DNA of 64,000 nucleotides from Variovorax atrisoli 110B (lineage in GTDB: Bacteria; Pseudomonadota; Gammaproteobacteria; Burkholderiales; Burkholderiaceae_C): positions 533,399 through 597,398 of the forward strand of contig NZ_KB907452.1 of the NCBI RefSeq assembly GCF_000382045.1. The letters are read 5' to 3'. The position numbers and the translations under genes were made by a program. Positions within the stretch are counted from its first letter, which is position 1. Each line of letters opens with the position of its first letter. The notes under the pieces were generated by a model. The model searched no databases and had not been told where the DNA came from. It saw only the letters and a program-made list of their open reading frames with translations. Positions 7,171 to 16,980 of the stretch are shown here, piece by piece.

Positions 7171-9033
7171 ATGAGTACGCAGGGCTCAACCTCCTCCGTG
7201 GCGGACGGCACGATCGCGGGCACCGACGCCCCGCCCGGCATCGCCGACTCCCATGCGCAGCTGGTCCGCGAACGCCTGCTGCGGCGCATGTTCGTGATGG
7301 GCCCGCCCACGGTGCTGACGGCGCTTGCGGCCGCCATCGCGATGGCGGCCGTGTTCTTCTGGATGACGCGAGGCATCGGCGCGCTGACCTGGGGCATCGC
7401 GACCTGCGCGCTGCTCGGCCTGCGGCTGTTGTTCATGCGCTGGAACGCGCGCCTCTATCCCGAACCCGAATTCACCCTGCGCCAACCCGACGGCGCATGG
7501 CGCTTCATGCTGCCGCTGGGCACCTACATGGCCATGTGGACGCTGGCGCCCTGGGCCCTGATGCCGCCCGGCACCGAATCGCCCTCGCGCATCCTGATCC
7601 TGCTGCTGGGCATGTTCGCCGTGCTGATGGGCTCGGTGCCGGTGATCGCCACCTGGCGCGCGATGGTGCCGGTGGTCACCATTCCGCTCACGCTGGGCGT
7701 GGTGACGCGCTTCGCGTGGATGGGCGGCACCGACGGCTGGTTCGCCTGCGTGGTCGGCCTGCTCTTCGGCGGCTCGATGGCGCGCTATGCGCTGTCGCAG
7801 CACCAGCTCATCCGGCGCAGCCTCTCGGACCAGATCGACAAGGAGCTGCTGAGCGAACAGCTGATGCGCCAGTCCTTCGAGCTGCAGCGCCTGAACCGCG
7901 AGCGCAGCCGCTTCTTCGCCTCGGCCAGCCATGACCTGCGCCAGCCGGTGCATGCGCTGGCGCTGTTCTCGCGCTCGCTGGAACGCGACCTCGCCGAGCA
8001 CCCGCTGGCCCCCGTGGCAGGCCGCGTGGTGCAGGCGACCGATGCGGTCAGCGGCCTGCTCAATGCGATGCTCGACATCTCCAAGATCGACGCGGGCACC
8101 GTGGTGCCCCGGCCGACGGAGATCGCGGTGGACCCGCTGTTCCTGCGGCTCGCGCAGCTCTTCGAGCCCCGCGCCCAGCAGGCGGGCCTCTCGCTGCGCT
8201 TCCACACCGCGCCCGAATGGCTGCAGACCGACCCCGACCTGCTGCTGCGCGTGCTGACCAACTTCGTCGACAACGCGCTCAAGTACACCCGAAGCGGCGG
8301 CATCCTCGTGAGCGCCCGGCCGCGCGGCGACCGCCTGCGGCTGGCCGTGTGGGACACGGGCCTGGGCATCGCGCCCGAGCACCTGCCGCACGTGTTCGAC
8401 GAGTTCTACCAGGTCGACAACCCGCAGCGCGACGTCGCGCGCGGGCTGGGCATCGGGCTGGCGATCGTCAAGCGGCTGGTCGACCTGCTCAGCGGCGAGA
8501 TCGGCGTGCGCTCGCAGCAGGACCGCGGCAGCGTGTTCTGGGTCGACCTGCCGCGCAGGCCGCCTGCTGCACCGGCGCCGCTGGCCCTCGCCCCGGCGGC
8601 CGCCCCGGACACTGCCAGTGCCGACACGGCGGAAACACCGCTCGTGCCCCCACGCGTGCTGCTGCTGGACGACGAGCAGCCCGTTGGCGAAGCCGTGCGC
8701 ATGTGGCTCGCGCCCTATTGCGAGCGCATCGAGATCACCAGCCGGCTGGCCGATGCCTGCGCGCAGGTGCGGGCCACGCCCGAGGGCTTCGACGCCTTCA
8801 TCGTCGACTTCCGGCTGGCCGATCCTCAGGACGGCATCCAGGCCACCGCCGAGCTGCGCCAGCTCGCGGGCCGCCGCGTGCCCACCATCCTCGTCACGGG
8901 CGACACCGACCCCGAGCGCGTGCGCGCGGCCTATGCCAGCGGCCTGGTGGTGATGTTCAAGCCGGTGCAGCCCGAGGTGCTGCTGCGCACGCTGCACCAG
9001 ATCATCCGCAGCGAGGCGAGAGAGCGGGCCTGA
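7171..9033 (+). CDS. Hybrid sensor histidine kinase/response regulator
   Basis: A 620-residue inner-membrane protein. Residues about 40-205 form a block of hydrophobic segments with no obvious periplasmic sensor domain. A short coiled coil leads to the HisKA dimerisation domain with phospho-accepting His254 in SASHDLRQPVHAL. The HATPase_c domain follows (NFVDNALKYT, DTGLGIAPE, GLGIGLAIVKRL). An alanine/proline linker joins a C-terminal receiver with Asp546 in FIVDFRLADP and the conserved lysine in VMFKPVQP. It is the same architecture as the protein at 47079. No separate response regulator with an output domain lies next to it, so the downstream partner is unknown. It is convergent with galM, with only 12 bases between. 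Confidence 0.92.
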   Translation: MSTQGSTSSVADGTIAGTDAPPGIADSHAQLVRERLLRRMFVMGPPTVLTALAAAIAMAAVFFWMTRGIGALTWGIATCALLGLRLLFMRWNARLYPEPEFTLRQPDGAWRFMLPLGTYMAMWTLAPWALMPPGTESPSRILILLLGMFAVLMGSVPVIATWRAMVPVVTIPLTLGVVTRFAWMGGTDGWFACVVGLLFGGSMARYALSQHQLIRRSLSDQIDKELLSEQLMRQSFELQRLNRERSRFFASASHDLRQPVHALALFSRSLERDLAEHPLAPVAGRVVQATDAVSGLLNAMLDISKIDAGTVVPRPTEIAVDPLFLRLAQLFEPRAQQAGLSLRFHTAPEWLQTDPDLLLRVLTNFVDNALKYTRSGGILVSARPRGDRLRLAVWDTGLGIAPEHLPHVFDEFYQVDNPQRDVARGLGIGLAIVKRLVDLLSGEIGVRSQQDRGSVFWVDLPRRPPAAPAPLALAPAAAPDTASADTAETPLVPPRVLLLDDEQPVGEAVRMWLAPYCERIEITSRLADACAQVRATPEGFDAFIVDFRLADPQDGIQATAELRQLAGRRVPTILVTGDTDPERVRAAYASGLVVMFKPVQPEVLLRTLHQIIRSEARERA

Positions 9034-9045
9034 CCGGCCGCCGCG

Positions 9046-10149
9046 TCAGCCCAGCAATCCGAACCGGTGCTCGGTCGCGCTGTGGAAGCGTTCGCCCGGC
9101 CGCAGCACCGTCGACGGAAACTCCGGCCGGTTCGGCGAATCGGGGAAGTGCTGCGTCTCCAGGCACAGCCCGTCGCCCTGCCTGATGCTCGCGCCCGCAC
9201 TGCCGAAGAGGCTGCCGTCGAGGAAGTTGCCCGAGTAGAACTGCACGCCCGGCTCGCTGGTGTGCACTTCCATCACGCGGCCCGAGGCATCGTGCTCCAG
9301 CCGGGCCGCGAGCGCGAGGCCCTGTGCGGCACCGGCGGCAACAGTGCGATCGAGCACCCAGTTGTGGTCGTAGCCATGGGCGCGCATCAGCTGCTCGTGG
9401 CCCTCGCGGATGCGCTCGCCGATGTGCGTCGCGGTGCGGAAGTCGAAGGGAGTGCCGGCCACGTCGGCGGTACCCAGCGGGATCAGCGTCTCGTCCACGG
9501 GGCAGTAGCGGCTCGCGGGAAGCATCAGGCGGTGGTCCATCACCGAGCCGCTGCCCGCGAGGTTGAAGTAGTCGTGGTGGCTCAGGTTCAGCACGGTGGG
9601 GCTGTCGGCGATGGCGCTGTAATCGATGCGCCAGGTGTTCGCGCTGGTGCTCAGCGTGTAGCGCACCGTGAGCCGCACTTCGCCCGGATAGCCCTCCTCG
9701 CCGTCGGCGCTGGTGTAGCGCAGTTCGAGGGCGATGCCGTCGGCGCCTGCCTGCTGCGCCGGAAGCGGCTCGATCTCCCAGTAGCGCTTGCCCAAGCCCG
9801 CAGCGCCGCCGTGCAGCGAGTTGGGGCCGTCGTTCAGGCCCAGCTGATGCACCCTGCCGTCGAGCGTGAAGCGCCCGCCCGCGATGCGGTTCGCGTAGCG
9901 CCCGACGATGGTTCCCAGGTGCGGATGCGGCCCCAGGTAGTCGGCCAGCGAGGGCAGGCCCAGCACCACGCTGCCGCTGCGCCCGTGCCGGTCGGGCACG
10001 TGCAGCGCGGTGACGATGCCGCCGACGTTGATGGCGCTCAGGCTCAGCCCGAGGCCGTTGTCGAGGGTGTACTCGGTGACCACACGGCCGTCGGGCATGC
10101 GGCCGTACTCGCGCGATGCGATGCTGCTTTTCTGTTCTCGATTGCTCAT
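9046..10149 (-). CDS. galM: Galactose mutarotase (aldose 1-epimerase)
   Basis: A 367-residue GalM-family enzyme that interconverts alpha and beta anomers of aldoses. Visible signatures are the N-terminal NVGGIVTALHVPDR, GRYANRIAGGRF, LHGG, LSHHDYFNLAG with the catalytic histidine, GYDHNWVLD, and a late glutamate in the LCLETQHFPDSPN region. All key residues are present. The start ATG at 10149 was chosen over the long upstream open frame because it begins the family's normal N-terminus (MSNREQKS). It lies downstream of the exported hydrolase on the same strand, 11 bases apart, so the two are probably cotranscribed. Confidence 0.93.
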   Translation of the reverse strand: MSNREQKSSIASREYGRMPDGRVVTEYTLDNGLGLSLSAINVGGIVTALHVPDRHGRSGSVVLGLPSLADYLGPHPHLGTIVGRYANRIAGGRFTLDGRVHQLGLNDGPNSLHGGAAGLGKRYWEIEPLPAQQAGADGIALELRYTSADGEEGYPGEVRLTVRYTLSTSANTWRIDYSAIADSPTVLNLSHHDYFNLAGSGSVMDHRLMLPASRYCPVDETLIPLGTADVAGTPFDFRTATHIGERIREGHEQLMRAHGYDHNWVLDRTVAAGAAQGLALAARLEHDASGRVMEVHTSEPGVQFYSGNFLDGSLFGSAGASIRQGDGLCLETQHFPDSPNRPEFPSTVLRPGERFHSATEHRFGLLG

Positions 10150-10160
10150 GTGTCCGGCGA

Positions 10161-11099
10161 TCAGGGAAGGAGTGCCTCGCGCGCGCACTGCGAGGCGGTC
10201 TGCAGCGCGATGCGGTCCTTGAGGTCGTGGAAGTCGGGCGGCTCGGCCGCGTGGGTGCGCAGCTCGATGCGGTGGCCGGCCTTGGCCACGGCATCGGCGA
10301 AGCGCTGCTGCAGCACGAAGGGCGTGTTGCGGTCTTCGCGGCTGCCGATCAGCACGATGCGCCGCGCCGGGTCGCGCGCGATGCCGCCCACGTGGTCGAG
10401 CGGATCGTAGAACTCCGCGCTGCCGGTGGTGTCGGTGCGGCCGTCCCTCGAGCGGCCCAGCATGCGCGCACGCTCCAGCAGGCCGTAGGCGCCCGAGGTG
10501 AGCACCGCGCAGGCGATGCGCGTGCGCCCCATCGTGAGCAGCGCGGCTCCCGCGGTGGCGCCGCCGCTGTGGCCGACGATGACGATGCGCTGCAGCCGGT
10601 GGCGCTGCATGAGCGCGTCGAGCGCGGCATCGAGCGCGTGGAACTCCACGAGCTGGCGGCGCTTGCGGTGGTCGCCCGAGGAGCCGTAGGTGCCCGGGCG
10701 CGCCATGAAGATCCACGGCACCCCCGCCCGGTCGCGGCTGCGCTGCGCGTCGAGCGTGCGCAGCTCCTCGGTGTTGCCGGGAATGCGCGTGGGGGCCTGG
10801 TCCATCACGCCGTCGCGGTCGCCCGAGAACTGCACGATGGCGATGCGCGCGCCGTCGATGTCGTCGCTCGCGAAGTAGCGGATGCACGACGGCCCCTCCG
10901 CGGCCTGCACCCACAGGAAACCCATGCGGTCGGGGCAGTGCGCGCGGTCGGCGGGCTGGTTCCAGTACAGCACCTCGTCGGCGCCGGCGGCGAAGACGCG
11001 GGGCACGTCGGGCCCGGTGCGCTGCGCGCAGGCCGTCTGCGCCAGCGCCACGAGCAGCAGCACGAAGCGCAGTCTTCGAAGCGTGTGCAGCAGCGTCAT
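10161..11099 (-). CDS. Exported alpha/beta-hydrolase-like protein coupled to the CapA-MurF protein
   Basis: A 312-residue protein with a signal peptide (positively charged LRRLR, hydrophobic VLLLVALAQ, probable cleavage after ACA near residue 25). The nucleophile elbow GHSGGATAG near residue 175 indicates a serine hydrolase of the alpha/beta fold, and FHDLKD near the C-terminus could hold the catalytic histidine. Its substrate is unknown. The start codon overlaps the stop of the upstream giant gene in an ATGA arrangement (11096-11099), so translation of the two is coupled and their products probably act in the same process. An esterase or amidase acting in the periplasm on whatever the giant protein makes is one possibility. 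That is inference. Confidence 0.75.
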   Translation of the reverse strand: MTLLHTLRRLRFVLLLVALAQTACAQRTGPDVPRVFAAGADEVLYWNQPADRAHCPDRMGFLWVQAAEGPSCIRYFASDDIDGARIAIVQFSGDRDGVMDQAPTRIPGNTEELRTLDAQRSRDRAGVPWIFMARPGTYGSSGDHRKRRQLVEFHALDAALDALMQRHRLQRIVIVGHSGGATAGAALLTMGRTRIACAVLTSGAYGLLERARMLGRSRDGRTDTTGSAEFYDPLDHVGGIARDPARRIVLIGSREDRNTPFVLQQRFADAVAKAGHRIELRTHAAEPPDFHDLKDRIALQTASQCAREALLP

Positions 11100-14000
11100 A
11101 GCCTTTGCAGGAGCTCCGGGATGCTGCCGAAGTCGGAGCCGACGCGGTCGCCCTTCACCAGCACGAGATCGCCATTTCGCAGCACGCCGCCGAGGTAGAG
11201 CGCGAGCTGCGCGGCATCGTCGAAGTGCGGCCCGAGCAGTTCGGCAGGCACTTCCTCGCGCAGCCAGCGCATCTCCTCGCCGTGCGTCACGAGGTGCTGG
11301 ATGCCCGAGGCCAGCAGCGGTGGGCCCAGGCTGCGGTGCATGGCCTCGGCATCGTTGCCGAGGTTGACGATGCGCCCGAGCACGCCGATCTTGCGCAGCA
11401 CCGGACCGCTGTCGGCACGCTGCCAGGTGCGCACGAACTCCATCGCGTTGCGCATCGACATGATCTCGGCGTTCCAGCTGTCGTCGATCAGCGTGGCCTG
11501 CACGCCGGCCTGCGTGCGCAGCGCGCGCACCTGCATCACCGAGGCCGGCAGGCGCACCCGCGGCATGCGCGCGCAGGCGGCCTCGCCGTCGAAGCCCATG
11601 GCCAGCAGCGCCGCGAAGGCGAGCAGCGAGTTGCGCACCAGCCCCGCGCTCTCGACCGGGAACAGGTACTCGAAGGTGCGCCCCGGCACGGCGACGCGCA
11701 CGCGGCAGCCGCCGCCGGGCTCGGGCCGCGCCTCGAGCATGCGAACGTCGGCGTCGGGTCCGCTGCCCACCACCCAGATCGCGCCCGCCGTGAGCGCTGC
11801 GGCGTCCACCACCTGGCGCAGGCAGGGAATGTGGTCGGGCACGATCGCCACGCCTCCGGGCTCCAGCCCGAGGAAGATGCGCGACTTGTACATGGCCGTG
11901 AGTTCGACGGTCGACGCCTGCCGGGTCTGCGACAGGCCGATCTCGGTGACGATGGCCACGTGCGGGCGGGCCATCAGCGAGATCGGGCCGCGGTCCATCC
12001 ACAGGCCGCTCTGCGCCATCTCGAGGATGCACACGTCCACGTCGGGACCGAGGTTCGCGAGCATGGCAGGCACGCCGACGCGCGAGTTGTAGTTGTCGAT
12101 GGTGGTGTGCACCCGCGCGCGCTCGGGCAGCAGGTCGCGCAGCATCGAGATGGTGGACGACTTGCCGACCGTGCCGGTCACGCCCACGACCATGCCCTTG
12201 TAGCGCGCCCGCGCCGCGGCGCCCATGGCGATCATCGCGGCGATGGGGTCGTTCGCCTGCAGCAGCGGAAAGGCCGGGTCGAGCCCTTCCACCGGGTGCG
12301 CGACCACGGCGCCGGCCAGCGCGGACTGCAGCCGCGGCAGTTCGAGGTGGCGGTCCCAGTTGTCGGGGCGCGGCTTGCTGTAGCTCTCGTGCACGGCCAG
12401 CGTGCGGTAGTCGGAAGCGATGAAGAGCGAGGGCCTGGGCAGGAGCGACATGTGCAGGGGCCCGCGCACCACCGAGTTGGCGAACCAGCCCGGCGGCGGC
12501 TCGACCAGCCAGCGACCGCCGGTGACGCGCTGCAGCTCTTCGGCGGTCCACACGGGCGCGGCCTCGGGGCCCGCGCCGGGGCGATCGGCCGAGAGCACAG
12601 GCGCCGGGCGCCGAGGCAGCGGCACGGGCGCATCGGGCACGCGCAGCCCGCACCACAGCGCGAGACGCCGCGCGGGCGGCAGCCCCGGCCAGTCGCCGCG
12701 CACGCTCACCTCGATCTGCAGCACGTCGCTTTCGAGCAGCCCCGCGCGCGGCGGGCGCAGCCCGTAGCGGTCACGGTAGATGCGCCCGGGCTCCCAGCGG
12801 CTGGTGGGCCACATCCAGTCGCAGGGGTCGTGGTCCATGCCCTCGCCCCATGGCGGCATGCGGGTGCTGCGCATCGGCAGTGCGCGGAAGTGCAGGCGCA
12901 GGTCGGCGGAAACGGGCGTGTCGGCGCTCCAGAACGATTCGACCCACAACATGCGACGACCGACGATCTGCCGCGGCATGCAGCGCAGCCCCACCAGGCG
13001 CAGGGGGCCGAACTGCAGCGGCGCGATGCGCGCTGGCGCGGGCACCTCGTCCACCAGCCACTCGGGCCGCGGCGCCGGCAGGGCCGCCATCAGGGGTGCT
13101 GTGGCGCGCGCTGGCTCGAAGTGCCGGGCGGCGGCACCTACGGGGCCTGCATGGAACGCGGGCCGCGCGGGCGGCGACAGGCGCACCGAGCAACGGCCGT
13201 CCGGCAGCGGGCTCATCTGCGTGCCGAGCGCAAGGCACTGCGCGGCGAAGCGCTCGCTCAGGGCGCGTGCCTCGTCGCCTTCGAGCTGCCGCGAGAAACC
13301 GAAGCCCACGCCGACGGGCGTGAACGTCACTTCCTCCACGCCGCGCGTGCTCAGCTTCAGCGTGAACACGCCGGAGTCGGCGAAGTCGTTGCGCACCGAG
13401 TCGAAGAGCAGGTCGCCGGCGTCGTGCAGGATGGGCCGGCCCTTGTGGATCTCGATGCCCTGCAGCACGTGCGCCGAGGTGCCGAGGATGGCATCCGCCC
13501 CCGCATCGACGATGGCATGGCCGACCGCGATCTCGGCCGGCGAGGGTTCGGTCTCGAGGTTGGCGCCCCAGTGCACCGCCACCAGCACCACGTCGGCCTC
13601 GCGGCGCGCGGCCTCGATGCGCGGCGCGAGCGTGGCGGTCCATGCGGCGGGGTCTTCGAGCGACAGCCATGCGGCACCCGCGCGTTCCGCGGTCGCGGCG
13701 AAACTCGGCTGCGTGGCGTCCAGCGAGAACAGCGCCACGCGCACGCCGCCCGCGCGACGGAAGGCCGGGCGCAGCGCGGCCTCGGGCGTGCGGCCTGTGC
13801 CTGCGTGCGCGATGCCCGCGACCGCCAGCAGGGCCTGCTGTTCCATCAACGCTTCGGGACCGTAGTCGCCGCTGTGGTTGTTGGCGGTGGCCACCATGCC
13901 GATGCCGGCATCGGTCAGCACCGCGAGCATTTCGGGGCGCGCGCGGTAGTAGTAGGGGCCGGTCTCGCCCTTGTCCACGCCCTGCTCGCCAACGGTGGCG

Positions 14001-15874
14001 ACCACGCATTCGAGGTTCACGATGCCCAGGTCGGCCTCGCGCAGCGCGGCGATGTCGCCGAGCATCCTGTGCGCACCGCCGAGGTCCTTCAGCCGGTAGT
14101 GCTGGCGGCGCGCAAGGTTCACGTCGCCGCCCCATGCGACGGTGCCCGTGGCACCGCCCACGGCATCGGCATCTGTTGCTGCAGCGGCGGCCTCGCCCGC
14201 CTTCAGCATGCGGTGGTACGCCACATAGCCCGAGAGGTAGTGCTCCACGTCGTCGATGCGCACGCGGAAGCTGTGGTGCTTGATGAAGAACGAGCCCGCA
14301 ATGCGCGCAGGGTTGCGGAAGAACATCGCCAGCTCGGGCCAGAAGTGGCCGTTGGCGAGGTAGCGCGCGCGGTATTCGAGCGCGCGGTCGAAGCGGTCGC
14401 GATCGAGCCCGGCCAGCAGCGGGCGAAGCTCGGGGTCGGCCTCCAGCCGCAGCACCATGTCGCGCGCGGCCATCATCAGCTCGAGCAGCGTGGGGAATGT
14501 GGTGATGCGCTCGAGCACGAAGTCGAGATACCCCGCCACGTTCTGCAGGCCGAAGCGGTAATAGCGCAGCTCGGGCCGGTAGCGCGTGAGCTCGTTGACG
14601 CAGTAGCTCAGCCAGTGGTCGTGCGCGCGCCAGTGCTCGGCGGCGATGAAGTGCTCGAAGGCCTTCTCCACCACCGCGAGCCAGCGCGCATCGCGCGTGA
14701 GGCCGTACAGGCGCATCAGCCCGAAGGCGGCCTCGCCGTCGTAGTAGATGACGCGGAACCTGTCCTTCACGTCGAGCGCGGGCGCATTAAGCACGTGCAC
14801 GAAGCTGCCGGTCTGCGCATCCTGCATGTGGCGGATGCCCAGCGCGAGCTGCTCCAGCAGCGGCAGGTACTGCTCGTCGCCGGTGAGCTCGGTGTACTTG
14901 ACCAGCGCGAGCAGGCACACGGCATTGCCGCCGAGCTTGATCTCGCTGCCGATGTCCAGCAGGTAGGCCGCGCGCGTGCCGTCGGGCAGGTTGGCCGGGC
15001 GGATCAGCGTGCCGGTGAGAAAGGCCAGCGAGCGGTCGATGGCGGCCTTGAGCGTGTCGTTGCGCGTGAGCTCCCAGGCCTCCAGCATCGCGTAGGTCGA
15101 GCTCGCGTGGCGCAGCGTGTTGTAGGTCGGGATGGTGCGGTCGAAGCAGGGGAACCAGCCGTAGTGGAACTCGCCCGTGGGCTTGACCTGCGCGGCGAGG
15201 TAGTTGCCCGCGTCGTCGATCAGCGCATGCACCTGCTGCGCGTTCCAGTCGCTCAGTTCGCGAAAGCCCGCGGCCTGCCCTTCGGCGGTGATGGGCCACG
15301 CGCCCTTCGCATCGACGTACACGGCCCGCGTGGTGAAGCACCACACCGGCGCCGCGTCGTCCGAAGGAAAGTCGAGCTCGCGGCCGAAGCGCCTCCTGGT
15401 GTGCAGCCGCAGGTTGCCGGTGTTGGGCTCGGCATGGTCCACGTCGCCGTTGTAGAGCACGGCGCTGCCGTGCATCTCCTGCGCGAGCAGGGCGAACTCG
15501 AAGCGCGCGTCGAAGGCGATGCCCTCATTGAAGTAGTTGCGCTTGGTCCGCGCGAGCCTGGCCTTCAGCTCGCCCCAGTTCATCGGCACGACCTTGTCGA
15601 CGATCTCCGCGCGCAAGCGCTGCGGAGGCTGCGCGCCTCGCCTGGCCTGCGTGGCGATGGCTTCGGCGGCGGCCCGCCATGCCGCACCGACGTCGGCGCC
15701 GCGGCCCGAGGCCACGCGGGCCCGGCTGCCGTCCTCGCCGATGGCGAAGAAGACCACGCAACCCGCTTCCGCTGTGGCCGCAGCCGCGGCGGGCATCGCG
15801 CCCGCCGGATCCGCCAGGGCCTGCCTGGCGCGGTTCAACAGATCTGCAAGAGGATTCTTCGCGTCGTGATTCAT
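11096..15874 (-). CDS. Giant CapA-MurF-like fusion protein with an N-terminal alpha-barrel-like region
   Basis: A protein of about 1592 residues with several fused parts. After a small N-terminal section, residues about 190-560 look like an alpha/alpha-toroid sugar-enzyme region (PTYNTLRHASSTYAMLEAWE, LGGNAVCLLALVKYTELTGD). Residues about 575-850 are a CapA/PgsA-type metallophosphatase domain (AWGGDVNLARR, NLECVVAT, TANNHSGDYG, VAVHWGANLE, GTSAHVLQGIE). A region of about 350 residues follows that I cannot assign. The C-terminal 375 residues are a MurF-like ligase with all three landmarks: P-loop GVTGTVGKSST, catalytic EMAQSG, and IDDSWNAEIMSM plus LVKGDRVGSDFG. CapA and Mur-ligase (CapB/PgsB) proteins cooperate in poly-gamma-glutamate synthesis, usually as separate genes. 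No CapC homologue is present here. The start at 15874 (MNHDAK) is a choice; ATGs at 15889 and 15976 are alternatives. No signal peptide is seen. Confidence 0.82.
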   Translation of the reverse strand: MNHDAKNPLADLLNRARQALADPAGAMPAAAAATAEAGCVVFFAIGEDGSRARVASGRGADVGAAWRAAAEAIATQARRGAQPPQRLRAEIVDKVVPMNWGELKARLARTKRNYFNEGIAFDARFEFALLAQEMHGSAVLYNGDVDHAEPNTGNLRLHTRRRFGRELDFPSDDAAPVWCFTTRAVYVDAKGAWPITAEGQAAGFRELSDWNAQQVHALIDDAGNYLAAQVKPTGEFHYGWFPCFDRTIPTYNTLRHASSTYAMLEAWELTRNDTLKAAIDRSLAFLTGTLIRPANLPDGTRAAYLLDIGSEIKLGGNAVCLLALVKYTELTGDEQYLPLLEQLALGIRHMQDAQTGSFVHVLNAPALDVKDRFRVIYYDGEAAFGLMRLYGLTRDARWLAVVEKAFEHFIAAEHWRAHDHWLSYCVNELTRYRPELRYYRFGLQNVAGYLDFVLERITTFPTLLELMMAARDMVLRLEADPELRPLLAGLDRDRFDRALEYRARYLANGHFWPELAMFFRNPARIAGSFFIKHHSFRVRIDDVEHYLSGYVAYHRMLKAGEAAAAATDADAVGGATGTVAWGGDVNLARRQHYRLKDLGGAHRMLGDIAALREADLGIVNLECVVATVGEQGVDKGETGPYYYRARPEMLAVLTDAGIGMVATANNHSGDYGPEALMEQQALLAVAGIAHAGTGRTPEAALRPAFRRAGGVRVALFSLDATQPSFAATAERAGAAWLSLEDPAAWTATLAPRIEAARREADVVLVAVHWGANLETEPSPAEIAVGHAIVDAGADAILGTSAHVLQGIEIHKGRPILHDAGDLLFDSVRNDFADSGVFTLKLSTRGVEEVTFTPVGVGFGFSRQLEGDEARALSERFAAQCLALGTQMSPLPDGRCSVRLSPPARPAFHAGPVGAAARHFEPARATAPLMAALPAPRPEWLVDEVPAPARIAPLQFGPLRLVGLRCMPRQIVGRRMLWVESFWSADTPVSADLRLHFRALPMRSTRMPPWGEGMDHDPCDWMWPTSRWEPGRIYRDRYGLRPPRAGLLESDVLQIEVSVRGDWPGLPPARRLALWCGLRVPDAPVPLPRRPAPVLSADRPGAGPEAAPVWTAEELQRVTGGRWLVEPPPGWFANSVVRGPLHMSLLPRPSLFIASDYRTLAVHESYSKPRPDNWDRHLELPRLQSALAGAVVAHPVEGLDPAFPLLQANDPIAAMIAMGAAARARYKGMVVGVTGTVGKSSTISMLRDLLPERARVHTTIDNYNSRVGVPAMLANLGPDVDVCILEMAQSGLWMDRGPISLMARPHVAIVTEIGLSQTRQASTVELTAMYKSRIFLGLEPGGVAIVPDHIPCLRQVVDAAALTAGAIWVVGSGPDADVRMLEARPEPGGGCRVRVAVPGRTFEYLFPVESAGLVRNSLLAFAALLAMGFDGEAACARMPRVRLPASVMQVRALRTQAGVQATLIDDSWNAEIMSMRNAMEFVRTWQRADSGPVLRKIGVLGRIVNLGNDAEAMHRSLGPPLLASGIQHLVTHGEEMRWLREEVPAELLGPHFDDAAQLALYLGGVLRNGDLVLVKGDRVGSDFGSIPELLQRL

Positions 15875-16063
15875 GCAGCCGCGAATCATGACAGGCCCCG
15901 GCACGGGCCGCCATCCCGTCAATCCATGGGATCTGCGCCGAGCCTGACCGTGGGCTGACCGCGCCACGGCCGGCATGTTGCCGCCCGGCGCTTCAGCGGT
16001 TCAGCGCGCCGGTTCTTGGCGCAGCACTGCCTGCGCATGCCGGGTGCGGCGCGAGGCGCAGCG

Positions 16064-16942
16064 TCAGGCCCAGGCCTCCATCACGGACTCCTTCACCGCC
16101 TCGACCGCGACGGCCTGCCGGGCACCGCCAGGCGCCACCCAGCACAACCACGTGTGCGAGCGCCAGCCCTTCCAGATCGCGAGCTCGCCGTTGCGCTCGC
16201 CCTGCTCCGCCTGGTCGAGCCGGATCAGCCCCGCGCCCATGCCGCTGGCGACCATGCTTCGGATGGCGCTCTCGCCGTCGGCCGTGCGGCCCTGGCGGTA
16301 TTCGCGGCCCGCGCCCGCGAAGAGCTTCTCGAGATGCACGCGCAGGATGCACGAGGGCGGCGTGCCGACCCACGGCAGGTTCGTGAGCTCGTCGAGCGAC
16401 AGATCGGGATGCGCTTCGGCCACCGGCGGCGGCAGCGCCACGACGAGGTCGACCGCGCCCAGGCGGTGCAGCTCCATTCCCTCGATGTGCTCGGCGTCGC
16501 TGAGCACGTAGGCGCAGTCGAGATCGCCGCGCTGCACGGCCGACAGCGTCTCGTACGACAGCCCCTGCTTCAGCTGCAGCGTCACCTGCGGATGGCGCTG
16601 GGCCAGTTTCACCAGCACCTCCCCGAGCCGCAGCGCGACCGGATCGACCACCGTGCCGAAGCGCACCACGCCCTGCGCCGCGCCGCGCAGCTGGTCGGCG
16701 GCCGAACGCATGCGCATCGCTGAGGCCAGCGTGCGCTCGGCCTCGTCGAGCAGGCGCACGCCGGCCTCGGTGAGCGACATGCCGCGCGGCGTGCGCTCGA
16801 ACAGCTTCACGCCGAGTTCGTCCTCCAGTGCCTTGAGCTGGGCGCTCACCGCGGGCGCGCTGGTGAACACGCGCTCGGCGGCGCGGGTCAGGCTGCCCTC
16901 GCGGGCGATGGCGACGAAGGTCTTCAGTTGGTAGAGCTCCAT
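16064..16942 (-). CDS. LysR-family transcriptional regulator
   Basis: A 292-residue regulator with the N-terminal helix-turn-helix (MELYQLKTFVAIAREGSLTR, TSAPAVSAQLKALEDELG) and a LysR effector-binding domain (TVVDPVALRLGEVLVKL onward). It is divergent from the EamA transporter gene at 17084, with a 141-base gap holding a long dyad (16981-17014) that is a likely operator. It probably regulates the transporter and the ene-reductase behind it. It lies 189 bases upstream of the giant CapA-MurF gene on the same strand, which is far enough for that gene to have its own promoter. The inducer is unknown. Confidence 0.88.
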   Translation of the reverse strand: MELYQLKTFVAIAREGSLTRAAERVFTSAPAVSAQLKALEDELGVKLFERTPRGMSLTEAGVRLLDEAERTLASAMRMRSAADQLRGAAQGVVRFGTVVDPVALRLGEVLVKLAQRHPQVTLQLKQGLSYETLSAVQRGDLDCAYVLSDAEHIEGMELHRLGAVDLVVALPPPVAEAHPDLSLDELTNLPWVGTPPSCILRVHLEKLFAGAGREYRQGRTADGESAIRSMVASGMGAGLIRLDQAEQGERNGELAIWKGWRSHTWLCWVAPGGARQAVAVEAVKESVMEAWA

Positions 16943-16980
16943 GGCTGCCGATTGTGAGCTCCGGCGCCGAGGGAGTCCGT

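Noticed and set aside
11105..15958. A 1617-codon open frame on the plus strand, antisense to the CapA-MurF gene
   Set aside because: It is the complement of a high-GC gene, where stop codons are rare on the opposite strand. Its product is a low-complexity Arg/His/Gln/Ala mix with no domain.
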